A DNA stretch of 64,000 bases from Nipponacmea schrenckii (GCA_030562195.1 JAUJPP010000001.1:10842472-10906471), one strand, 5' to 3'. Positions 1 to 14,109 are shown, counted from the first letter of the stretch. Notes: a model not told the origin generated them from the letters alone. Made by a program: numbers and translations.

Positions 1-177
1 ACTCTTGTGGGCAAATAAAGGCGGATATCAAATTTAGAGATATTCGAGGCGACAGTTTAAACAATTTGAGCTACACTCAGGGTTTGGGGCTTAATAATGA
101 ATTCTGTTCAGAGCTAATAGTTTTCTAAATACTTAAACAAAGGTGGTATTTACAGCTTTGAGGTGAGCTGAAATCAG

Positions 178-319
178 CGTAGGCTAAAGTCCTCTCTCCA
201 CTTGTACTTTGTGACCGTAGACATCCCAGGGTTCACAGCTTCTCGCTATGTTCATGTCAGCAACATAACAGAAAAAGGTACTTGGATGCTGAATAATAAA
301 TTGTTGATTCAAGCTTTAG
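178..319 (+). CDS. Possible internal coding exon of an unidentified gene
   Basis: A stretch between a candidate 3' splice site (AAATCAG, ending at 177) and a good donor (TTTAG|GTAAGC, gt at 320-321) is open and reads like real protein: hydrophobic/Gly/aromatic residues with segments such as YFVTVDIPGFTASRYVHV and an N-x-T site. It would end in phase 1. I do not recognise the family and found no convincing partner exon within the next 4 kb, so it may be the 3' part of a gene entering from the left, or a remnant. The upstream boundary is weak because there is no good polypyrimidine tract. Confidence 0.27.
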
Positions 320-2880
320 GTAAGCATTGAATTTATTTCCCGGATTAGTTTTAAATTTGATGATGGTCACTCTTAAAAGTAACTATGTAACAGTAGTCGC
401 CTATAAGAATAATTTCCTATGCCAGTTTATTTACCATTTTCAAAAATTTATCAAAGTTTTGTGTGCACTTTCTCTAATGCTATTGTTGTTTAGATGTCAT
501 GCTTATAAATCACCTGTTTCCAATTTCCCAATAATTTTAAATAATATTGCTAGTATTTTACGAAGGAATGATAATCTAAAAATGTGATAAGATAAAGATT
601 ACTGATAATAGAAACGATACAAGATAATAAGCTACCAGAATAAAAAGTAAGAGGGATCATATTGATTTGTGTATCATTCTGTTAATTACATATATTCTTC
701 CCATTCATATAGGGATCATCACCGTGGTTAGATATAAGATCCTATCCAATAGAAGGGAAAAGACCACAATATCTCCGAAGGATAACAGAGCTGCTTGTGT
801 AACTTCCTAGGGAATGGAACACTTGATTCTGAGAATCTATTTGGTTTATTTATGCTGCCTGTTGAACTTTTTAGTAAATGTGTGACAAATCAATCTTAAA
901 ATCCTTTTAGTTGATTACATGTCGATATTAAGTCTCTCAAAATATAGTCAACTTCAGAAGAAGGGTGTTTTTCATGTTCAACAGGGGCTTTGAACGTATA
1001 TCAGAAGGGTAGATGTCTAAAGTGTATTATTAGCTTATTATTGTTCTTAAATTCCCAGTTTTCATGTGAGCGGTGGATAAAGGTGTACCTTCGTCAAGTC
1101 CTGCATCTGTCGGGTGGCATACTAAATTCTGGTGGTGAAACTAGATTTCTTTTTCTTTTAATTTGATTAATTATGTATAACATACCTTGCTAAAGTATCT
1201 ATTCAATCTTAAAGTTATGAATGTTAAAACATATTTATTCCTGTAAAGCTTGTATTTTTCAGGCTATTGACGATATCGCAAATAGTGTTGAAACTGTGCT
1301 GACTGTTTGCGTGTGCGTTCCTTCACTTAGTGTCTGGAATGGTTTTTCTTTAGCAGCAGAATTTATTTGTGTTTTTATTGATTACTTGACCAAATTTTAC
1401 TTGACCATTGTTTCGACTGTGATATCTTTCAAATTTCGCAAATCCTTTCTTTTTACCACAAATAATGATTCTATTGTTAATCCTTTCTCGTTTAGTTGAG
1501 TAAAGACACCGACTCTTTCATAACTTATTCAAATTATATGTTTACTTTAAAACTTAACTCAATGGTTTAAATTGACTGCAATTATTGAATCTCTAGTGAG
1601 GTTGAGAAATCGTTTTTTAGATGATATGTAACGATATCAATGTAAAGATGTCATATTGTTATCCAGAACCAGTGGGTTACTTTGGTCAGAATTACTTCCC
1701 TTATATAAATTTATATTCATTACAATTCATGACTATAGAATCTAATGACAAATTGGCTATTATAGAATATTGTTTAAAAATATAGTTGATTATATGTATA
1801 GCGGTTATACCAAGTCTGCATATAACATTTATAGAAAAAAATAGTTTCTATAAAAATTAAATAATTTCTCAATTGATTAAAATATTATGTAAGTTGATAA
1901 TCTTAATTTGATATGCCAACTAAATTTTGTAAAATCTCCATTATTTGAAAAAAACATATCACTTACCATGTTTGCCCATTTATAAATTGATTTTGACATT
2001 TGTGTTTTGACTACAATCTAGAATGGTTGCATTTCAAAGTGGAATATATTTCAACATTACACTTCTCTGGTCTATGGAATTTAAGAATGATTCTGTTGAA
2101 CTAATCTTGACTCTACACCTAACCTTTACGCACTTAGAAATATATTCCTAGATTTCATAGACCATAGAAATTTCAACATCTTTTGCTTTTCATTTGAGTA
2201 GTGATATTTTAAAATAGAAAAACAATCTAGCTGTTCAAATTTTAATATTTCCTTGCCAATTCAAATTTGGTATTACTTTTAATCAAAATTAACTTGTTTT
2301 CGATTAAAATGGGAAAAAGTAAAAATAACAAATTACTGCAGCTAACCATATTTCTAAATCAAAAATACCTTCGATAGTTTTTATTCTGAAATTCCCTAAA
2401 AAATTACCTCATAGAACCTACTCAATATCTTTTCCTAAATAATTGCTTTTTAGTTGGTTTGATTGATTTAATAGGCCATTTTCAATTAAAATTGGATCCT
2501 AGAAGTATACTAACTGAGAAGTATATAACACTGACAGCTATCGACGCCCACGCCCAAACAATTAACACTTGTTCTATTATATTTTTGTAGATATGAGATC
2601 AGAAGAAAGTTTGAGCTGAAATTAATGGTGTACATAATTCAGACATGAAAGAAAATCGTTCAATTAGTTTGCTTGAAATATAATTGAATATTTACTATAA
2701 GTACCATTGTGTATTCTAAGAATTAAAAAGATAAATGTGTTTTTATTCAACAGGCCATGCTGTCTATATATAGGAATTTCAAATCTCAGCATAGAAGCTT
2801 ATCAAAATTATAAGGAATGTCTGAAGTGACAATGTACTGTAAACCGTATGTCTGACACTGATGTGACAATTTGACATCAG
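320..2880. other. AT-rich intergenic DNA, no gene recognised
   Basis: Only short open frames without family resemblance or splice support occur here, including one of 92 codons at 1221-1499 that looks like chance. No tRNA, rRNA or clear transposon ends were seen. Confidence 0.5.
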
Positions 2881-2889
2881 TAGTCTCAA

Positions 2890-3780
2890 TTAAAATAGCT
2901 TAGTATCTCCAGTGGTCTAGTACTAAAGCTACCAAGTAGTACTATATAGAAGCGACCCAGGAAAATACCCTGGTACTACGGAGGGACATAGTAAAATACT
3001 AGGATACTCTAGTTAACAAGTAAAATGCCCTGGTACTTCTATTGACCTAATAAAATACACCGATATTCTACTAGCGGCCAATTTAAATACTCCACAAAAT
3101 ACCTTGGTACTACGATAAAATTGGCCCGTTAAAGGGATAATAGGCGTTAGAACGAACATAAAATTTTAAGTTCACTCAAATTTGGACAATAACCGTATAT
3201 ACCCATCAGTGGACTTACCTATACATCAAAATCCCTCTAAAATCCGATAAAACACCCAAATAAAGTAGTTAATCATAAAACGCTTGAGCCATCCATCAAG
3301 CGATTTTCAAATCGTGTAAATATAAAGGGAAGTAACTCTAACATGTGAGTTTTCACGCGTCCTTGACCCCTACTGTTGAATTCCACAATGATGTTTTAGC
3401 GTTGATTTACCAGGCGCTTTTATTCTCAAACTGAATGGAATCGTCGCTGGCTCACTTTTTTTTAAAATTCCGAATATATTTTTATTGTGGCTTTTTAAAA
3501 TTTGGTAAAGTGTGGGATGCATACTTATTTAACTAACAGTCAATATGAAACACAAATATAAGCCGTAGGACGAGTGTATTCTAACGCCTATTATCCCTTT
3601 AAAATACTATGGTACTGCCATTGACACAGTAATATACTCTGGTATACTAGAGTCCTTGTAAAATGCCCTGGTACTACTAGTGACCCATGGATACTATTAC
3701 CTGTTGTCTAATAAAATCCTGTGGCCCAATAACAACTCCCTTGTACAATATTACAAAACATGTATTACTAGTAACCATGG
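2890..3780. repeat. Degenerate minisatellite (unit about 30-40 bp), interrupted by a MITE
   Basis: Imperfect copies of a phrase like 'aaaATaCCCTGGTACTac', followed by 'tgacc(ta)ata', recur through 2890-3128 and again at 3603-3780. The array is split at 3129-3602 by an inverted-repeat element. Copies are too diverged to fix an exact period by eye. Confidence 0.55.
3129..3602. mobile_element. MITE-like element, copy A (TTAA-flanked, terminal inverted repeats)
   Basis: The left end reads TTAAAGGGATAATAGGCG and the right end CGCCTATTATCCCTTTAA, inverted repeats of about 22 bp bounded by TTAA on each side. There is no internal ORF. The sub-terminal sequence (CATAAAATTTTAAGTTC, then CATCAGTG in the middle) is shared with the elements at 13827-14109 and 49973-50278, so this is one family. 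The TTAA flanks are typical of piggyBac-type target duplication, but the termini do not match piggyBac closely, so the superfamily is open. Confidence 0.72.
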
Positions 3781-4586
3781 ATCTAGTACAACCGTAGAAT
3801 AGCAATGGTCGGGGCTATGATAGATAAGCTAAAAAGGTCCGGTTATAGTTCTGGCCATTAAATAATGGATATATTTTATTTTTAATCTTCACCATTGTTA
3901 GGTGTTCACAATATAATCTGTTAGCAGATTATTCATCTAGAGGTGGAAGGTGAGTCTAACAACTTTCTTACTATGTGCAGATAATGATAGACGAATCGAG
4001 TCTTCTTTCCACGTGAGTGTGTTCAATGTCCTGTGTCAGGAAATACGTACTACAGCCTCATACGTTTGCGAAGTTTCTGTTGATAATGATATTGGCTAAC
4101 AATAAATAAAGTGACCAAGTTGGCTTATTAGGCCCATAACACTTTTTTGCGTTGAGAATGGAAGGGAAGAAACATGTCAGTTTTTGGCAAGCAAGTCGTT
4201 CATTAGTAAACGATAGGCCTATATTAACTCTAATTAGTAATCAAACTGGTATTATGTTCTGAGCACTGTCAAGCCTTGTGTCATTTACAGATTGTCATAG
4301 TGACAGCAATCTAATCACGTGACGTTTTGTGCCGGAATCGAGGATAAATATCGATTTGTAGCAGACGTCTATTATGGTTTGTCTTGAACTGCATTAATAT
4401 GATTATCAGGAATGGTTGAAGCAAAATGGCGTAAAAGGAATCACTCTGGATGATTTTGCGACATAAGGAACCGAACGTAACTATCGAAATGAATGTGTAA
4501 AATTAAGATTTGTTCATAGCAGTTTGTGTCTAGAATAATCAAATCTGATATTTCTAAGACCTAGAATTCCGGTGATTTTACAGAAT

Positions 4587-7500
4587 ATGGATAAATACGC
4601 TTTCACATTTTCCAATCCAGGATGGCCGAACAAAATTAGAGCCTTTCTCTCGCAGTTTTCAGATTTTTTCAGTGCATTCGCCCAGCATATAGCTCCGACC
4701 TATCATCATGATAGATGTGAGAGGTAAATAATATTTTGTATTTAATTATTCAACGAGTTCTTTATTACAATTCGTTTGTCTTCTATTATCAATAATTCAT
4801 TCAACTATAGTAAAGGATCGATTTACATAGTATCTGATAACAACAGTTTTAATCCAACAAGAACAACTCTACTTTAATTAATATTTTTGATACAAAACGG
4901 CTTTTACGGTTTTTGAAATAGTGGTGTTTTGTTTTAAACTGAAATTCAAGAAAACTGCAGTCATACTTGGTTGTTTTTAGGGGCACTGGATTAGGGTTTA
5001 AGGTGAAGTAATGAGATCTGTCGGTTGTCGGAATTTGTTCAGGGGCAATCGATTTGTCATGGTGAGCCTTAAACCCTTTAACTTGGGCCTGCTATAGTCC
5101 ACGAAGCCTTGATAACACTACAGTATTTGGTAGGCTACATAGAGCCTAAAGTCCCAATTCGTATAAGGAAAATGGTTCACTCCTCTAAAACCACTATGGT
5201 CTGATTTGCCACTCTATCGCATGTCCGCATGCCTAGGAACAAACAGTGGTTTAGGCCACAATCATGTAAAGGTTTTTTTAACACCGAAAACGCACGCTGA
5301 TATAGAAGGCATAGGCTACTACCTACGGGTATGGAATTCAAAGTCTTAAACTTTGTCAATTACAGTATACATTCATCATTCGTATTTATTCATCAATATG
5401 AATTATAGTCTTAAACGCAAGAGTATTTCGACCAAGTGAGCTTTCATGAGGATCAAAAGAGTGGTTTAGCATTCATAGAAATCAATACCAGAATACATCA
5501 TTAAAATTTCACCAACTCAAGTTTTGTTTAGAAAGTATTAAGGGCAGAAATACAATTAAATTTCCCACAAACCAGACGGAACAGTTATTTTATTAGTTGG
5601 AATTGTGGGTGATTCTCGGACTATCAAAATGTAAATTCCGGAAGTTAACAATTAATGACATGCGCAAGTGGTAAACCGGATTGACAACATAACCTCGGTG
5701 TTCGTGTCAACATGCCTCGAGAAATAGAATCGTAAGTTTCTCCCTAATTTATCGAATGATGACTTAATTACTTGAAAAATGATCTTTAGTTACACCTATA
5801 GACAGGTTAAAAGATTAGTTTTAGCCAACTGTCAACATGGTTCGGTCTAAAAGTATGCAGTAACGAAGTCGAAGACATACACACTTTCTTCATTTTCTGT
5901 GAACTCAACATTAAGTAGGCCTAACCATGAATCAAAATCAATGAAGAAGAGGCTCTGAACATAAAGCTTTGAAACTTACATACTGAAGATGATATTTGAC
6001 AGTGACAATGCTAATTGGTCATGGGTGAGATTTGACAACGGTGGGTGTCTTTAGGTATGGGATGAGAAAACCTTGAAACACATGCTACAATAAATTGTCC
6101 CAATGATGTTTTTGGACTACCAATAGTGCCAACAAACTTATTTGGCCCTATCACTGTCACTACTTGATATTTTCTATTCTTTATATAAACTTTGAGGTCA
6201 ATGATCCACTAGATTTATTGATACAGATTCTTTATTACAAAAAAAAAATTCTGATTCTATGCATTTTAAACCAGAAAATGACTGAATTTGTAATGGTAAC
6301 AAAGTGAAATTATTTTTTCAATTGAATTTTAATTTATTGAGAGCATTTTTTTTTTTTTTGGATTATTTAAATGTTCAGTCAAATGTTACTAATTATCTAT
6401 GATATATGGATACTAATTACAATTGCTTACCGTACTAAGATTTAGATTTTCAATACTGGCCTTAGGCATGTCTCTTGGGGCTAAGATTTTATTTAATCTA
6501 CGGATTACAAAAGATATTAATGATAATCCTTAGCTTATCCTAAAGATTATATAACTAAAAGAGTTACATTTCATAAACTAAAAAGCGTACTTTTCATAAT
6601 GATTCAGTGCGTAAATAACTTGTTCTCTTAAAGGCATTCTCATGAAACATTTAAGATATTAGGTATTTGGCATATATTTATATATCATACATGAATTCTT
6701 CAATGAATGTTTTGTTTGGTAAGGTTTCTTCAGAAGACAACTTTAAGCTTTCGACTCAAAGCCTATAGAATTTATTTTTAAGAATTTATGTTTTAAGTCT
6801 TCCTTAATCCCTTCCCTTCTACAACTTGTATGTGATTTTATGATGAATATCAGTCTTCAACCAACTCGCAGCACTTGTGATCTAAAGTTGGCATACTCTA
6901 GAAATTCGCAACAGCGATATTAGTTAAATAAGTTTAAATGTACCGAGTCTTTACAATTTATTATTAAAGAAGAACTAAATTTTTGATATACTGGTCATTT
7001 ACAAATATGCTTGTTGAAAGATATATAAATATATATTTTTACTTAAATGATTAAATGGTAATTTTCTATAATCTTTGTGATTAATTAGAGATTTAATCCA
7101 TCTGTTAACAGGAGATCTAATCAATGATTTAATGTGTTGAAACCAGATGTGACCAACTAACACTCTCTGACTCACATACTTGAGGTTGTATAGATGTGAC
7201 ACATTTTAACCATAGTAATCAATAAGCAGAAATGTTTACATATGTCACTATGCCTTCTGTTTATATTATTGCCATATCTTTAGACAGGTGTCACGGTGTT
7301 ATGCTCAAATATTTAATGTTAGGTTTCAGGGAAGGCTTAGGGTGAATGAAATTTTTTAATAAAAAATTGGGATAAAGGGTCTGGATCTGCTGGATATTTT
7401 TTTCTGAACATTCTGATCTGAAATTAAATTGAGTGATAGTGGCATTACCCCCTGGCTGTTAGTTGGGTCAGCTGGAATATTTGCAATATAAGGGCTATTT

Positions 7501-10500
7501 TCCATTTTAACAGAAAAATTAAAAAATACCCTAAATATCAAAAATTGTATAAGAGATGTATGCTATTTGGGGGAGGTGTGATGTGTATCCCTAGAACTAC
7601 CTTAGTCTCCCCACAGACAATGTTGCCATTATTTAGCAAAATGTCTTTCAAAATTTTATGTGGGTGAAATATGGAATTAAATCTTATACATTTCCATTTT
7701 AACTTATATTAAATAAGCAGATGACAACTGATGATGACAAAGGTCTAATTCTCAATGTATTGTATATTTCAGATCTGTTCAGATGCGTCTATATTCTCTC
7801 AATAAGAGGCAATTTGTTTTAGTGTTTGTTACGTTTTTTGCTTGTTTTGGTATTTGTTTATTAGTAGGTTTAGCAGGTAAGTTGTATTTCTATGACAATT
7901 ATTTTATTAGTATAGTGTTTATATGCCAGGAGAATGTGACATGATTGCAGTAATGATAACCATGGAACCCAAATATAGTATGGGGGCACTCATATTGGTA
8001 AAAATTATATACGTATAATTTATAGTATTGAGTTCCTTATTTGATTAAATGAGTTTTTCTAATATTTAAAATTCAATTTAAACTTGTTTTTTATGAATAG
8101 GTCCTCCTATAATAGAGACAGTCAATACCAATGTTTCTACGTTACTTCCAAAGCCAAAAGATTTAAAGGTAAGAATTTTCGTTTAGTATGATTATGACAA
8201 TTGTCAAGAGAAAAAAACAGATTGGAAAATTTAGTGACTGATGTGATGGGGTTTTCATTGCCATCATGACTTAGTGAGTTAGATGCATTCCTGTTAACCT
8301 AACCCAGTTTTCCAAATTGGTGTGACTTGGATGAAAACAGTTGTTTTGAATTGACATCATCACGAATTACATGACTTTGTCTGTGCCAATAGGATGGAAT
8401 AAAGGACACAAAACTCATTTCATTTAATATTTCTTCTGATCTGCACTTTTCCCTAAGACTGTTAATAGAAAGATGTTCTTGTCATTAGCTTTAAATCATT
8501 TAATGGCCTCTGCAATTCCAAATATTGGCTTTGTCATTATTTATTTAGTATATTTTTAGAAGGATTCTTTTATATAATTATTAATGCCTGTTTTTCATAT
8601 CATATTTATCCAGGCAGGACCATTTGTTCTACCATCACCACCTGTGACGACATATCATCAACAGTTATGGCTGGTATCACATATAATCACAGACAATGAC
8701 GGAGGTATTGCCTTTCACTCTAAAATTTTATACTTTTATAGGACTTCTAGAAACATTTACCACTGTAATATTGTTGTTATGATGAATGCTTACTTTAAAA
8801 CAGAATTTTAATGGGCATAGAATTTAAGGATTCAATCAAATACCATTCAGTTCCTTTATTGACATAAGAAGAAATCAATGTTGGATTGAACAGATTACTC
8901 ACTTGTGTACACTGAAAAATATTTTATTTCTACTTGCGTTCTCGATATTTCGTGAAAGTTCCAAATTGTACATAATTTAATATGGTTCACTGTTTTTAAT
9001 AATGCACCTATAATATACTTTCAGACACAAACTTTGAGAAGTCATTTACTATGGGTATAAGGATACGAGGAATAGATGGAGATGATCAGGGAGTAGTGAA
9101 AGCAGATAATCCTTTACTTAGTGGTATCATGCATAATAGAACTAGAAGATTAAAATGCCAAAAGGTTTGATATTTTTCACTTTGATTAGAATACAGATCT
9201 ATATGATTGTTTATATTGTTGCTGGCTACAACACTTTAAATCACTAGGTAGAGTCTGCCACAAAATAATCTACATATTTATGTTCAGGTATCTTGATATT
9301 AGTCCACAAAAAGATTGTTTACTTATTCATATACTTTGGCAGTCTGTTTGACATTGGTGTGTTATGAATAATATCTTATCTTCAATGAGTTCTATCTCAC
9401 CTATTTGAAATAATAATATTAGAACCATATATTGTATATAATCTATTTCAGAAATGTGAAGACATGATACTAATGCATCTTGGGTATTTAGATTTTGCAA
9501 AATATATTATAACTATTACATTTTATGGTTTAGAGCATTCTAAGTTTGATATTAAAGACATAGAATTTTCTGTAAGTATTTTATAACTGTTTTTTTTTTT
9601 CATATCACACAGAACAAATTTCTTATTGGTCCAAACTATAGATATAACAGCTTACAAAATGTAGCATGTCTTTGCAGATTTAACTTAAATAAGTTTTTCT
9701 ATTTTTTTTTTACAGTTTAAAACATATAATACTTCATTTACTCAGATAGAGATTTGGATACGATTTATATTCTTAGTTATGTCTTTCTTTGCTACAGTAA
9801 GTATGTTTTACCTCCATCTTTGAGATATTTTAAAGAGAGTCTCCAGCTTGTGCTTAATTATATGACACTAAAATTTGTATGCAACATTTAGATGTATATT
9901 TTCTTTCTAATTCCATAAAAAAGATTGATGCATCATTATTGCAAATATTTTGAATATATTTGGTTTTACTTTAATGATGTCATAATATGTTTAAGATTTT
10001 CTCCAAACAACTGTTTTATTTTAAAATTAAAACTCATATTTTTTCTTCTTCTAGTGTATATTTGCCCATTCTCTTAGAAAGTTTTCATTAAGAGATTGGT
10101 CTATAGAACAAAAATGGATGTCTGTATTACTCCCATTGTTATTATTGTATGATGGTGAGTCATATATTTCATATTTCTATTTAAGGATTACTCCATAATC
10201 TTAGGGTTTTTAAAGTTTAAATATTTTGGTATTATTTGATGAATTTATTGATTGCCATTGGGGTCTCATAAACATTTTTTTTTTATTTATATGTACATAT
10301 TTGAAGACCAGAGGTTAGCATACATTAGTTTTAGAAGTCCATGTTCCCTTGTAGTTATGCCACTGTTACACTGTGCCCATTGAACAATTATAACCCAACT
10401 GTAAAAGACATACAAAAAGTTATTTTGTTTGTTTCAGATCCTATATTTCCACTGACATTTTTAGTCAATAGTTGGGTACCTGGTATGTTTGATGGTATTT

Positions 10501-12873
10501 TTCAAGCTACTTTTTTATGTGCCTTGTTATTATTTTGGTTGTGTTTGTATCATGGTGTGCGCCAGGTAAGTTTTTGTAGTCTGGATATTGGTGTTATCTC
10601 CCTTTGAACACCATGTTCTTATCAGAGGTGTGAAAGAACAATTCACAAGGTTTTTCAATGGAAATATGCTGTTTTTATTTAAGTACCATCTTAGATTTAG
10701 ACAGCTTTTATTACAGAAAATGTTATGACATTGATAAATCAGTAAATGTCCTGAAAATTATGGATACCATTAATTGGGATCATGAGATGGCAAATATTTA
10801 TGGCTATTGTTATACATGGCTATCAGCACAATTTTCCCCAAAATAGTATGTTATTGGTAAAATTGTACAGATGTGAATGTGAATGTTAGTGGCTATCAGC
10901 ACAATTTTCCCAAAAATAGTATGTTATTGGTAAAATTATACAGATGTCAATGTCAATTCTAATTTTATTTTAGACTGATAGAAGGTTTACAAGATTTTAC
11001 GTACCAAAGTTATTAGTTGTTGGTTTAATATGGCTAGCAGCAGTGACTCTAGCCTCTTGGCAGGAATACAATGAACTACAGGATCCCACTTTTTACTATA
11101 GATTAGATCTGGGGAGTTTTAAGGTAAGGTTGATTTACATCTTAGATTTCTAAAAACAAACGAAGCCTCCATTAACTAGGATAACTCGGGTTCACAATGA
11201 TGCTTTCTACCAGCTGGTCCTTGGCCATACTTTTTTTGATTATTCCTGCAGCCATCAACTGGATCAATAAGGAAAGCTGACTTTCTTCAAGGTCACCCTA
11301 CTTTCACATACTGGCAGAAATTAGTATAAATGATCATCAATTGTTTAACATAATCAAGCAAATGACATCATTCCAAAGAATTGTGCTATGCAAGTTTTCA
11401 TTTCCAGAAATATGCACCTAAGCTCAAATGAAAAGATTAAATGCTTTAAAAGTTTAGTATTTTTTAATGTTTTTATATAGTAAATCCCATTTTGCATTTC
11501 AGGGATTCAAAATATTTTTCTTTGTTGTTGGTGGATTCTATTTATTGTACTTAGCTTATTTATTAATAAGAGCATATGCAGAGTTAAGGTCCATGCCTTT
11601 CTTTGGTAAGGCTTAGTTATTCAGATATATATTCTAGGAATCCTTGACAAACAGTGTTTCACATAACTTTCTCTCATATTCATATAATCGGGCAATTCAC
11701 AAATATTTTTTTTTCTTGTATATAGCATGGCATTGACAATTTTTATGAAACAAAACATGAGGGAAAACATACAAAATAAAACCCTGTAATATTTAATAAA
11801 AAAGTAACTAAGTAGCTGAAAATAAAAATGCTGTGTTCTATCCTGTCATTTTTTTTCTTCAGATTTACGATTAAAATTTATGACAGCGTTGATGGTAATA
11901 GTATTATCTATTAGTATTGTTATTACTGTGATGAGATTTGGAAGTGGTGTACTTAATGATAATTTTGTCTCTGAAATCTCTACAAATTATGAAAATTCTA
12001 CAGAATTTGTCTCCTTTTATGGTCTTCTCAATTTATATATGTTTACCATGGCATTTGTTTATTCACCATCTAAAAATGCAGTGTATGGTATGTATATGTT
12101 TTTTCTTTTATTAGTTTGCTTCTATGTAATAATGAGCAAGTTTTAATTACTGTCAGTGATAGAGTTTGCAATTAGAGTTGGTTTGAGTCAGCTACAGCTA
12201 ACCCTACAGACATTTATTGTTGACTGATTGAAGATTTTGTTTTTAATTAAATGCATATACTTGCTATCATACATTAGTGATATGGATTCAATATTCACCA
12301 TAATAAGATGTGTACTTGAAATTATAAAGACTGTTGATTAATCAAATTTCATTTCATATATCATCAATTTTTTCTTTTTTTTCAGAAACCCATTTTAAAG
12401 ATAATCCAGCATTATCCATGTTAAATGATTCAGATGAAGAAATTCATTATGGGTAAGGACAAAATTTATAAAAACTCCAATTTCTTTGAAAAAAAAAAGA
12501 GCTTGTCTTGTTGGTAAATGGAATTCTGTTGATTGTTACCTGAATTGAAACAACTAAAAAATACAAGAAAGTGCTATATTATGTCTTAGTTCTTTAAGTT
12601 TATCATTTAAACTATTTTTTGTTTTATAATATGATACTATAGAGACTCTTTTAATTGGTTTCCTGATACCCTGAGCGATTTAGTATTTTCTATTCTTTTA
12701 TTCCCTATCATATTAACCTCCCATTAATAATTTACACCAGTTGTCCTATAAGAAATTCAGTAATTATTTGGTATTTTAGGTCTGATAATGAAGAGTCCTC
12801 ATTAACATCTACTACTAATCACAGACAGTCTAACAGTAATAAATATGACAGTGATGAAGATACATTCCGATAA
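4587..12873 (+). CDS. TMEM181: TMEM181-like seven-transmembrane protein, 14 coding exons, 535 aa
   Basis: Exons by splice sites and phase: 4587-4723, 7773-7876, 8101-8168, 8614-8704, 9025-9164, 9452-9571, 9716-9796, 10055-10154, 10438-10565, 10974-11123, 11503-11605, 11863-12087, 12386-12452, 12780-12873. All introns are GT-AG and every junction keeps the frame. The protein matches the TMEM181/GPR178 family along its length: a soluble 48-residue N-terminus, then MRLYSLNKRQFVLVF leading into TM1, a luminal beta-rich (GOLD-like) region with N-glycosylation sites, LRKFSLRDWSIEQKWMSVLL before TM3, DPIFPLTFLVNSWVPG, and the C-terminal VYSPSKNA and MLNDSDEE motifs. The family shares the Wntless-type transmembrane fold. 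The human protein is known as a host factor for a bacterial genotoxin; its normal role is poorly understood. Single-copy and intact here. The start was chosen because exon 1 (MDKYAFTF...) is in frame and resembles the length and charge of the vertebrate N-terminus. Confidence 0.93.
5712..5731 (+). CDS. Possible alternative first exon of TMEM181 (MPREIES...)
   Basis: An ATG followed by six codons reaches a donor (ATC|GTAAGT) in phase 2, the same phase as the main first exon at 4587-4723, so it could splice in frame onto the exon at 7773. It would replace the 46-residue N-terminus with seven residues. The exon side of the donor is not consensus, so this may be chance. Confidence 0.3.
10817..10960. 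repeat. Tandem duplication of about 73 bp in a TMEM181 intron
   Basis: The phrase starting TGGCTATCAGCACAATTTTC and ending near CAGATGTGAATG occurs twice head to tail, with a few differences, just before the 3' splice site of the exon at 10974. Confidence 0.75.
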
Positions 12874-13787
12874 AATATACCCTATCATCATTTATCTTCA
12901 TTGGTACCAAATTTCATGGATTTATACTCTTAGGCATATCATGATGGTAAATTGTGCAACAACAGTAAATTTTCTCCGAACTCTTTTGTTGACCTTCATC
13001 AGAATTCTATTTTTTTAATTCAGTTTTATTCTTAATTTTTTTTAGTCAAACTAGGGTTTGCAATGAATAGCAAAAAGTTAGCAAATAATAATAGTAAAAT
13101 TCTTTGTATTTCTTGAAAATTGGGGATTGAAAAATTCAAAAGATCCACGACAATTGAGCCCATGAATATGAATGAGAATGATTTGAGTATATTTTTCATT
13201 TTATTTATTGATATTCTATTTTAACAATGCATAATACTAAAATGACTTAAAGAACCTTGGGTTAGAAATATTTGCTGTTTCTAGTGTGCATCGTCCTTTG
13301 TCTGGTCTTCTGAACTATTAGATTCTGTATGCATCAATGTCAATACTCAGAGGTATATGTTTATAGTTTTGTTCATATTTTTGGTAAAACGCTTATTATA
13401 ATCAATCAAGACTGAATGACCAGATTATGAAATCATTTTGACATATTCCTCTAATAACTTTTATGGATATCTGAGAATAGAGAATTTAGCAATTCAAATG
13501 CAGGCAATAAGAGTGTTAAGTCATAAAATCTGCTAGAAATCTCTTTTGAACCCTTTTTTTTATATAATCATTCGAAGTAGCACATAGTAGATTGATAATA
13601 TTTTAAACCAAGATTCTTTAAAGTTATTTTTGTAAATATAATATTTATGTAAATATTTGTTCCATGTAAATAGTATAATGTTCATATTAATACATGTGTA
13701 ACATTAAGTTATATTTCAAACTTGGGTTATGGGTTAATCATGTCATAACTATGTAGAACAATTTATTTTACTAAGTTAAAGAAAAGT

Positions 13788-13793
13788 AATAAA
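13788..13793 (+). terminator. Candidate polyadenylation signal of TMEM181
   Basis: AATAAA about 0.9 kb after the stop codon, at the end of an AT-rich stretch consistent with a 3' UTR and just before a MITE. Earlier variant signals may also be used. Confidence 0.4.
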
Positions 13794-13826
13794 TTTGTCT
13801 GATCACTTCATATGTCAAAAAGGTAT

Positions 13827-14109
13827 TTAAAGTGATACTGCGTCTTAAAATGGTCATAAAATTTAAGTTCTCTGTATATGGGAATACATGTTTATTCATC
13901 AGTGAAATTAACTGGTGCCATAAACAAAATTCCTGAAAATCTGGAAAACTAAGTAATTATTAAAAATAATCTATTTGTATTTTTATAGATTATTACTTAG
14001 GTTTTTGCATTCATCAGGTTCTATAAGGATTCTGTTTTGCTGCAGGTATATGTACTTATGGGACAAGTTTAAATTTTATGTTCATTCTAAGAAACAGTTT
14101 TTCTTTTAA
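13827..14109. mobile_element. MITE-like element, copy B
   Basis: TTAA at each end. The left arm TTAAAGTGATACTGCGTCTT and the complement of the right arm share spacing and the inner phrase CATAAAATTTAA. The middle holds TTCATCAGTGAAATTAAC, also seen in copies A and C. More diverged than C, especially the right arm. Confidence 0.6.

Noticed and set aside
5177..5359. 60-codon minus-strand ORF upstream of the alternative TMEM181 exon
   Set aside because: No family features, lies within TMEM181 intron 1.
11880..12146. 88-codon ORF as an independent small membrane gene (likewise 10341, 58688, 57993)
   Set aside because: These are single exons of TMEM181 and TRPM read into their introns.
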